Below, one piece after another: positions 1 through 6,076 of a stretch of DNA of 21,456 bases (position 1 is its first letter; each line of letters starts with the position of its first letter). Under the pieces are notes generated by a model, which was given only the letters and a program-made list of their open reading frames with translations, was not told the DNA's origin and did no database searches. The stretch lies in NCBI GenBank assembly GCA_021735285.1, contig JAIPHI010000018.1:1-21456 (forward strand). Direction: 5' to 3'. The position numbers and the translations under genes are program-made. Origin of the DNA: Fidelibacterota bacterium (GTDB lineage Bacteria > Fidelibacterota > UBA2242 > JAFGTP01).

Positions 1-1
1 T

Positions 2-106
2 ATATCGGATACTGATAAGATTAGATTTTTCATCAAGACAACAGCTGGAACTAATCAAACAATTCAGTATTCAAATCTCGTTGTAGGCATGGAGAAAAAA
101 ATATAG
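2..106 (+). CDS. C-terminal end of a beta-rich protein, probably a tail or receptor-binding component (partial)
   Basis: An open frame enters from the left edge and ends at TAG (104-106), giving about 34 residues. The segment alternates polar and hydrophobic residues (IRFFIKTTAG, then IQYSNLVVG). This resembles the last strands of jelly-roll or carbohydrate-binding domains that often end phage tail proteins. The next gene starts 5 bases later, so it belongs to the same transcription unit. The function is inferred from this short tail and from its place among virion genes, so it is tentative; that the frame is coding is more secure. Confidence 0.5.
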   Translation: MSDTDKIRFFIKTTAGTNQTIQYSNLVVGMEKKI

Positions 107-111
107 AGCTA

Positions 112-594
112 ATGGAAATAAAAATTGTTGTTGCGATTATTGGGTTATTGGGTATTATGTTACCCGTCTTTTATCGGTCTATTAAAAGCCGTAAAAAGCG
201 ATCTCTTGACATGAATATTAAATTATCAGAGCGTGTTGACGAATTGACAAATAAGTTACTTAAATACCAAAAAGAACGCTTAGAATTGGGTTTTGAGAAA
301 GATGAAATAGAAACAGACTTATATGCTGCTATTGAAATTGAAAAGCAATGTCAGGAAGAAATAGCGCATATGAGAAAAACAATTGAATCTATAAAGGCTG
401 AGGAAAACTTTTTGGATGAAAGATTAATGGCCTTACAAGCTGAGTATAATGAGCTTAAAATAAGTTATAATAATCTTAAAATAGAAGTCAATGACTATCA
501 ACAGCAGACTAAAGATTGTTTAGAGAATAAAAAACAATTATTAATTAAAATACAGGAATTGAAAGATGAACTGGATAAATATGGTACTAAGTAA
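112..594 (+). CDS. Membrane-anchored coiled-coil protein
   Basis: The protein has 160 residues. One hydrophobic segment lies at about residues 4-21 (IVVAIIGLLGIMLPVFY), followed by a basic patch (KSRKKR), which suggests a cytoplasmic-side or stop-transfer boundary. The rest, from about 35 to 155, is highly charged, rich in Glu, Lys and Leu, and has heptad-like spacing typical of a long coiled coil. There is no lipobox. It overlaps the cupin gene by 29 bases. N-terminal membrane anchor plus coiled coil is the general shape of inner-membrane spanins and of some virion or lysis accessory proteins. A second such protein sits at 2635-3330, so the role of this one is open. No enzyme motif was seen. 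Confidence 0.75.
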   Translation: MEIKIVVAIIGLLGIMLPVFYRSIKSRKKRSLDMNIKLSERVDELTNKLLKYQKERLELGFEKDEIETDLYAAIEIEKQCQEEIAHMRKTIESIKAEENFLDERLMALQAEYNELKISYNNLKIEVNDYQQQTKDCLENKKQLLIKIQELKDELDKYGTK

Positions 595-1072
595 AATAAG
601 AGATTTCATCACTAATGATTTATTTATTTCTGATAAAGAAGAACTGTTATATCGGAAGAATTTAATGAAAATAGATCAGGCTGAATATTTACTCGATGAA
701 TTGAGAAACTTATACAATACAGGAAATAAGATTATTAACTTTAATAAATTTAAAGATTTTGAATTGTATACACCTCACCATATTGCCGATGGAGTAATGG
801 TTTCTGTATTTCATAAAGGTGATGATGTAATATATATGACTTCTCATTATGCACCAAATACTGAATTGAAGTTTCATGCTCATTCAGATGCTAAGGAAAC
901 AATATTGCATGTAAGAGGAAAAGGAAGAGCATTGATTGAAGATCAAGAAGGAATATCAAAAACTATTGAATTAAAAGAATTTGAGAAAATTGAGCTAGAT
1001 GCAAATGTTAAACACTGTTGGATTTTAGATACGAATGCAATTAGCTTAGTCAAATTAAAAAAAACAACTTAA
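566..1072 (+). CDS. Cupin-domain protein
   Basis: The protein has 168 residues; an alternative ATG at 581 would give 163 and a shorter overlap with the preceding gene. The C-terminal half (about 75-165) has the cupin signature. Motif 1 holds H104-x-H106, E111 and G118, and motif 2 holds H150 (VKHCW), so all four usual metal ligands of a cupin barrel are present. The N-terminal 70 residues are predominantly helical and charged. Cupins bind a metal ion and act as small enzymes or as sugar- or small-molecule-binding proteins, and nothing here identifies the substrate. The gene lies between a coiled-coil membrane protein and a beta-rich protein, upstream of the lysis genes. It may be a virion accessory or host-modifying protein. 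The fold is a fairly confident call; the role is unknown. Confidence 0.72.
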   Translation: MNWINMVLSKIRDFITNDLFISDKEELLYRKNLMKIDQAEYLLDELRNLYNTGNKIINFNKFKDFELYTPHHIADGVMVSVFHKGDDVIYMTSHYAPNTELKFHAHSDAKETILHVRGKGRALIEDQEGISKTIELKEFEKIELDANVKHCWILDTNAISLVKLKKTT

Positions 1073-1084
1073 AAAATAAATACG

Positions 1085-1639
1085 ATGAAAAAAGTTATAG
1101 TAACTAATAACACACTCAAAGTATCTTCAGGTGGTTTCTTTATGTTATTTAATTTGAACAACACGTTTATTCAAATTAAAAGTGATTATGTTGTGTTAAA
1201 AAGTTATTCGGATTCTATTTCAATAACATCCGATGAATATGCTAGCGATGAGCTTCCGACCTTTGGTGAGTTTCTTAATTTCCTTAAAGGTCATAAACGA
1301 TTTTATCAGCTTATTGCCCCTGATCATGATTTTGCAACTGATGGTAGCCCTTATACTTCACCAGCTATAGAAGTCAACAGTGCAAGAAGCGGCATACTAT
1401 ACATTCGTATTATAAATGATGGTAATATTGATGTTAGCAATGTTGTTGTAAAGGTATTTGATAGTTTTGACGGAAATGTATTTGAAGAAATAACAGACCT
1501 TCAAAAGACTATTGATGATACCAAAACATCATTAACTATCCGGAGTGGAGATTTTTTCAGTAATTATTTTAAAGTTACGATTTCTTCTGATACTGTTGGG
1601 GCTGGTAAAATTACTCAGATTGAGTATTTAATCAAATAA
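1085..1639 (+). CDS. Beta-rich protein of unknown function, possibly virion-associated
   Basis: The protein has 184 residues and no membrane segment or signal peptide. The C-terminal half (about 90-184) alternates beta-strand-like stretches (ILYIRIIND, NVVVKVFDS, YFKVTISSD, ending IEYLIK) in a pattern like an Ig-like or jelly-roll sandwich. The N-terminal part is also beta-prone (FIQIKSDYVVL). No catalytic motif is visible. It starts 12 bases after the cupin stop and is followed by a 51-base gap before the holin-like gene. Small beta-sandwich proteins beside tail and lysis genes are often head or tail decorations, but this is inference only. Confidence 0.65.
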   Translation: MKKVIVTNNTLKVSSGGFFMLFNLNNTFIQIKSDYVVLKSYSDSISITSDEYASDELPTFGEFLNFLKGHKRFYQLIAPDHDFATDGSPYTSPAIEVNSARSGILYIRIINDGNIDVSNVVVKVFDSFDGNVFEEITDLQKTIDDTKTSLTIRSGDFFSNYFKVTISSDTVGAGKITQIEYLIK

Positions 1640-1646
1640 TAAAGTG

Positions 1647-1694
1647 ATGAAAATGATTGATGAAAATCTTAATCTTCAAAATACAAAGACATGA
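1647..1694 (+). CDS. Possible 15-codon upstream mini-ORF coupled to the holin-like gene
   Basis: This short frame in the 51-base gap encodes MKMIDENLNLQNTKT and stops at TGA (1692-1694), overlapping the holin-like ATG (1691-1693) as ATGA. The gap also contains a 10-base direct repeat, tgatgaaaat, at 1645-1654 and 1658-1667. The overlap is the arrangement used for translational coupling, so a ribosome finishing here could re-initiate on the holin-like gene. It is too short to be supported as a protein and may be chance. Confidence 0.2.
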   Translation: MKMIDENLNLQNTKT

Positions 1695-1978
1695 AAAACA
1701 TTTTTTTAAGTATTGCGGATCTTGTAGCTATTGATTATGTAGTTGCTGTAATTATTGCAACATTTATTGTGTTGTATTATTTTATCTCCAAACCACCTAA
1801 AAAATGGCGGTTTGCTATATCAGCAGTATTTGGTTTGATATTTGGCGTTGTATGGATTGTATATATGAATGCCAGTATTAGCCAGATTATTGTAAGTTTT
1901 CTATTTTCGGCAGGCTTTTATACCTGGTTAAAGGAATTATTGTTTAAAGCTTTAAATATTAATTATAATGATAAATAG
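1691..1978 (+). CDS. Holin-like small membrane protein
   Basis: The protein has 95 residues with three hydrophobic stretches: about 14-33, 41-58 and 63-82. A Pro-Pro-Lys-Lys turn lies between the first and second, and the C-terminus is short and polar. Size, number of membrane segments and position just upstream of the amidase (11-base overlap, 1968-1978) fit a holin, which would form holes in the inner membrane and release or trigger the endolysin. Holin families share little sequence, so the call rests on topology and context. The gene ends in TAG. An unrelated small membrane protein is the main alternative. Confidence 0.7.
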   Translation: MKNIFLSIADLVAIDYVVAVIIATFIVLYYFISKPPKKWRFAISAVFGLIFGVVWIVYMNASISQIIVSFLFSAGFYTWLKELLFKALNINYNDK

Positions 1979-2651
1979 AATTGAATTATCAAAGGTTTTT
2001 GACTCTACGAATGTACTTGTTTCATTATCTGCCGGACATGGCGGTGTTTTTAGTGAAAGGTATTGGACGGCTCCCAATAAAATGAAACGCTTTTATAATG
2101 AAGCTGGTCAAACTGAATTTACATTTTATGAAGGAGTCTTTAATCGGCAAATAGTTTTACGGATTATAAGCTACCTTCATAATTGGGGGATATCATATAG
2201 TTTTACAAACTTTACACACAACGATATTCATCCGAGAAAACGAGGAAAGCAAACCGATATAGATTTAGCTAACTCCGGATTACCTTATGGATTTGGTATT
2301 GAAATTCATGCCAATTATTTTAGCAAAGAATCTGTAAGAGGATTTGAGATTTATACGTCTAAAGGAATAACTAAATCGGATAGAATAGCATCTACTATTT
2401 ATGAGCAAGTCAAAAGTGATAATTTGATGCCTATGCGTTCAGGTTATTCAAAAGTCGATCCGGATGTAGACAAAGAAGAAAATTTTGCTTATTTGATTGG
2501 TGGTATTCAACCTTTGGTACTTGTAGAAGTGGACTTTTTTAGTAATGAGGATGTGGCTAAATCATTAATGGATCCGATAAGGCAAGATAAAATTGCGCAT
2601 TCCATTTCTAAAGCGATTAAAAAGAGCATTGAAAATGAAGAATATATCTAA
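1968..2651 (+). CDS. N-acetylmuramoyl-L-alanine amidase (Amidase_3 type endolysin)
   Basis: The protein has 227 residues, about one catalytic domain. It has the expected zinc ligands and catalytic Glu of the Amidase_3 family: H24 in SAGHGG, E55 in FYEGVFNR, H114 in EIHANYF and E187 in VEVDFFSN. The stretch from about 124 to 155 (GFEIYTSKG and the following helix) matches the usual strand and helix after the second His. This enzyme would cut the amide bond between N-acetylmuramic acid and L-alanine in peptidoglycan to release progeny. There is no signal peptide, so it would need the holin for export, which fits its position directly after the holin-like gene. No separate cell-wall-binding domain is visible. 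It overlaps the next gene by 17 bases. Confidence 0.9.
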   Translation: MINRIELSKVFDSTNVLVSLSAGHGGVFSERYWTAPNKMKRFYNEAGQTEFTFYEGVFNRQIVLRIISYLHNWGISYSFTNFTHNDIHPRKRGKQTDIDLANSGLPYGFGIEIHANYFSKESVRGFEIYTSKGITKSDRIASTIYEQVKSDNLMPMRSGYSKVDPDVDKEENFAYLIGGIQPLVLVEVDFFSNEDVAKSLMDPIRQDKIAHSISKAIKKSIENEEYI

Positions 2652-3330
2652 ATATTGTATTTTTCCAGTCGTAGTATCCCTGCTGCTGATAAGTGGCGGG
2701 GTTTACTACTTTTATCATAATAATGATAATGAGCTGGTGGAACAATATGAAGATAAGATATCCAGCTTAGAGAAAAAAGCCAACGAATACAAAAGGATTA
2801 TTGAAGAGAAGGATAGTGTTTATCAAATCCAAATTGCAGTTTACAGGAATAATGTAGATAGCTTAAAGAATTTGGTTCAAGTTAAAAAAGGAGAGATTAC
2901 AAAGCTTTCAAAGTATTATGAGACTTTATCAAATGATTCATCGGTTAAGGAATTAGAAGAAAATTTGAATGTTGAATTAACTGTTACCGGTAGTAAAGAA
3001 TATGTTTATTTACCAATCCGTAAAACACAAGTTATTAATTATGAATTTGCACTTAATGACCGGTTAGAGTTTATTAATACCAGACAAGAAAATATAATTG
3101 CATATCAGGATTCAATTATTGATAAAGACAGTATACATATGGAAAACTTGAAAAACGAATTCAATAATCTTTATTTTGTCAATGATTCTTTGATTGATTT
3201 ATCTAGAGATATTAATTTAGATCTTGACAAAGCAATTAATAAGAATAAGAAGTTAAGAAAATGGAACACCTGGCTAATTGGTGGGGTCATTATAGAAGCA
3301 GGAATAATAACACTTTTAATTATTAAATAA
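2635..3330 (+). CDS. Spanin-like coiled-coil protein with N- and C-terminal membrane segments
   Basis: I chose ATG 2635 over a TTG at 2593 because it directly precedes the basic residues and membrane segment and shortens the overlap with the amidase to 17 bases. The protein then has 231 residues. A membrane segment spans about 8-27 (FPVVVSLLLISGGVYYFY). A long charged coiled-coil region covers about 30-205, broken near 110-140 by a beta-like stretch (YVYLPIRKTQVINYEF). A second membrane segment lies at the extreme C-terminus (about 211-230, LIGGVIIEAGIITLLII). Placement after holin and amidase suggests a lysis role at the envelope, like a unimolecular or i-spanin. No lipobox is seen, so the call is structural analogy, not homology. 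It abuts the next gene as TAATG. Confidence 0.65.
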   Translation: MKNISKYCIFPVVVSLLLISGGVYYFYHNNDNELVEQYEDKISSLEKKANEYKRIIEEKDSVYQIQIAVYRNNVDSLKNLVQVKKGEITKLSKYYETLSNDSSVKELEENLNVELTVTGSKEYVYLPIRKTQVINYEFALNDRLEFINTRQENIIAYQDSIIDKDSIHMENLKNEFNNLYFVNDSLIDLSRDINLDLDKAINKNKKLRKWNTWLIGGVIIEAGIITLLIIK

Positions 3331-3965
3331 TGCTATACTACGATAAAGAAAAAGGAGAAGTAAGAGTTGTAGATGCTTATGAGAACCATAAAGCAGTAAA
3401 AGAGTTATGGAGTAAAGACAAGACCAGAAAGAAAACCTATTTCAAAAAAGTCATTACCTATGCTTATTACATGTTTAATAAAAAAGATGGATACACCGAT
3501 ATTGAAGATTATTGGGATAGGCATAAAGAAGTAATTCAAGGCTTTTTTATTTTCGATCCTGAAGAGGACAGAGAAATATATGAAAAGCAATCACTAAAAG
3601 ATTTTTGTAATGCTTATAAAAGACATGAATGGGTGCAAGAAGAATACGATTATGAAAGGCTTGCACAAAAGATTCAAAGCATGATTAATTACATCATTGA
3701 ATTTGATAATAAAATTCAGTTGAATGTAGAGTTTGATGTTCCTTATTCTTTCGAAGATCAAAATGGTGAAACTCATGAAGGAGTTAAAAAGATAAGAAAG
3801 AAAGTAGAGCATATTGATACAAATCAGGTAACAAAGCTCACAAAGTCATTATCTGATCTATACGAGCAAAAAGAGAAGTTAAAGAATCAAATGATTCGAT
3901 CTAAGTTTAATAAAAGTGGTGATGTAGGAAGAGCCATGTTTGATAGAACTGATATAACCATATGA
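3330..3965 (+). CDS. Unknown protein in the small-terminase position
   Basis: The protein has 211 residues, is mostly charged and helical, and has no membrane segment. The first half is rich in aromatic and basic residues (KTYFKKVITYAYYMF). Residues about 105-130 (YERLAQKIQSMINYIIEF) and 165-190 look helical and may form a coiled coil. The last 20 residues are basic and flexible. Its start overlaps the previous stop by one base (TAATG), and its stop overlaps the large terminase start as ATGA (3962-3965), so the two are probably translationally coupled. Small terminase subunits usually sit just before the large one and are helical DNA-binding oligomers, so this is a reasonable candidate. I recognise no specific family. 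Confidence 0.6.
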   Translation: MLYYDKEKGEVRVVDAYENHKAVKELWSKDKTRKKTYFKKVITYAYYMFNKKDGYTDIEDYWDRHKEVIQGFFIFDPEEDREIYEKQSLKDFCNAYKRHEWVQEEYDYERLAQKIQSMINYIIEFDNKIQLNVEFDVPYSFEDQNGETHEGVKKIRKKVEHIDTNQVTKLTKSLSDLYEQKEKLKNQMIRSKFNKSGDVGRAMFDRTDITI

Positions 3966-6064
3966 AATTTGTTGATACATATCGTCTTTCTCCGGTTATC
4001 GAAATGAATGATTTGCCTCATGAAGCAGATCTATATCATCATACGTGGGATGAAATACCTTCTCCAAACACAGAGCATAAATTATTTCAGGAGTATTATC
4101 GCGATAATAATATAGTCATTGATAGAAGCTGGTGGAAGAAGCAATATTTAAGATGTCAGAATGGCTATACCATACCTAATGCAATAAAGCCAGGCGGTGA
4201 TTATTTTGTAGACAATTGGGATGTTATATGGCTTAATGATGGTAAAGATGCTTACCTACCGGAGTATAATGTTACATTTAAGAATCGATCTTTGACTATT
4301 CCCGGAAGGATGTATTTTTATCTGAATTTTTGGCCAATTGTTCGAAAAGTAAAAGGAGAAAAGCGAAAAGACTTTTTAAGACCAAAGTTTTTGGATATTG
4401 ATTTAGGTTTCTTTTTAAGGATCTTATTACAGATTCAAAAGAATAAGAATAATCTGGAATATAAAGGAAGACAGTTAGGATTTTCGGAAAAAGGTTCTGG
4501 TGGTATCTTAGGATTTAATTACAGCTTTATTCCAAATACACAAAATATAGTAGTTTCTCAAGAAGACACTGATCAGGAAAGTACTTTTGAGAAAACAGTA
4601 AATGGATTGGAATTTTTAAGAAACACTCAATTTTTTAAGCTTGCTAAACCATATCGCCCTACAAGTCATTATTTAAAAAGCAAGTATACCGGATCATGGA
4701 TTCGTGGTATTACAACAGCAGGAAAAGATCAGGCATTATCACGTTATACACCCTATTGGGTGCTATATGAAGAGATAGGAAAATGGAAATCCGGACACGT
4801 TCAAAGTGTATCAACCTTTGTTGAGTCTTCACAGAAAGCCGAGGAAGGTGGGGATATGGAACGTACAGGTTTTGGTACATATATCGGTACTGCAGGTGAT
4901 ATGGATTTAGGAGCTGCTGATATTGAAGATATGCACTATAATCCGGATGATATGGATCTTCTGTCTTTTAGGAACAAGTTTTCATCTGTTAAGAATAGGA
5001 ATCAGTTTGTATCTAATTTTGTCAGTGCAGACTACTTTAAATCTGTTGATAAGGATGGCAATAGTAATGCGAAAAAAGGATATGAAATAGTTGAAAAGAA
5101 TATCGCGGATATTAAAGATCCTAAAAAACGATACATAAAAAGAACACAGAATCCACATTATGCTGAGGATGGATTTATGGCCGGTGAAGATGGATACTTT
5201 GGGCCTGATAAGATCATAAAGCTAAATAACAAAGCTACAGAATTCAGAAAGGGTAATGTCCAGGATATAACCCGAACCGGTATATTGGTTCCTAAGAATC
5301 CTAAGAGATGGAGAGATGGAATGATATTTCAAGATGATCCGAAAGGGTGGTTACATATTGCTGAGGAACCTAAAGTTGATCAGTATGGAGATGTATATCG
5401 TAATTTATATTTCCCGGGTACTGATAGCTATGATCAGGATGAAGCTTATACAAGTACATCAAAAGGTGCATTTGTTGTAAGAAAAGGATTTCTTGCAGGA
5501 GATCCGCTCTTTAATTCTAATGTAGCTTATATTCTTAACAGACCTAAAAAGCAACATGGTGGAGCTAAAGAGTTTTATCGACAAACCTTGTGGGCTTGTA
5601 TCTATTTTGGATTTGCACGAAACAATATAGAGTATTCTAACTTAAGAATATTTGATTTTTATGATCAACATAATTTCAATGATCTATTGATGTTAAGGCC
5701 AAAGTTTGCACTGGCAAATAAGATAGATATTAGCAAATCACAGTCAAGCAATACATATGGTACTGACAAAGCATTAAAGCCTTATATACTTGCAATACTG
5801 GCTGATGATATTGATGATACTTATATTGAGAATATTCAGTTCAGGATAGAAGCAGCTAAGTTTTCTAAGTTTAAATATTATCCTGGTGAAAAGAATAAAG
5901 CATTAAACTGTGACTATACAATTGCAGCAGCGGAGGCAGCATTGAATCATAAAGAAAATATCAAACGCACGGCTTATAGCAGGTCAGAGCAAGAGAAAAA
6001 GAATACACAAAAGTCATCCTACTACGTGACAATTGAAAATAAATTAGTTAAAAAATACGCTTAA
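3962..6064 (+). CDS. Large terminase subunit (packaging ATPase and nuclease), crAss-like type
   Basis: The protein has 700 residues. Its N-terminal ATPase half has a deviant Walker A segment at about 167-178 (KGRQLGFSEKGS), with the R-Q-x-G-x-S-E-K pattern I associate with crAss-like and related large terminases. It has a Walker B-like segment ending VLYEEIGKW (E270, E271) and a coupling motif, GTAGDM, at 309-314. The C-terminal half fits an RNase H-like nuclease, with acidic candidates D514 (AGDPLF), E557 (NNIEYSN) and D615/D616/D618 (ADDIDD). It would drive DNA into the prohead through the portal and cut the concatemer. The portal gene follows after 12 bases. The terminase call is confident; the lineage call rests on motif memory and gene order. 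Confidence 0.9.
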   Translation: MKFVDTYRLSPVIEMNDLPHEADLYHHTWDEIPSPNTEHKLFQEYYRDNNIVIDRSWWKKQYLRCQNGYTIPNAIKPGGDYFVDNWDVIWLNDGKDAYLPEYNVTFKNRSLTIPGRMYFYLNFWPIVRKVKGEKRKDFLRPKFLDIDLGFFLRILLQIQKNKNNLEYKGRQLGFSEKGSGGILGFNYSFIPNTQNIVVSQEDTDQESTFEKTVNGLEFLRNTQFFKLAKPYRPTSHYLKSKYTGSWIRGITTAGKDQALSRYTPYWVLYEEIGKWKSGHVQSVSTFVESSQKAEEGGDMERTGFGTYIGTAGDMDLGAADIEDMHYNPDDMDLLSFRNKFSSVKNRNQFVSNFVSADYFKSVDKDGNSNAKKGYEIVEKNIADIKDPKKRYIKRTQNPHYAEDGFMAGEDGYFGPDKIIKLNNKATEFRKGNVQDITRTGILVPKNPKRWRDGMIFQDDPKGWLHIAEEPKVDQYGDVYRNLYFPGTDSYDQDEAYTSTSKGAFVVRKGFLAGDPLFNSNVAYILNRPKKQHGGAKEFYRQTLWACIYFGFARNNIEYSNLRIFDFYDQHNFNDLLMLRPKFALANKIDISKSQSSNTYGTDKALKPYILAILADDIDDTYIENIQFRIEAAKFSKFKYYPGEKNKALNCDYTIAAAEAALNHKENIKRTAYSRSEQEKKNTQKSSYYVTIENKLVKKYA

Positions 6065-6076
6065 AAATATATACTC

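Noticed and set aside
2593..2634. TTG start at 2593 for the spanin-like gene
   Set aside because: ATG at 2635 directly precedes the membrane segment and reduces the overlap with the amidase from 59 to 17 bases.
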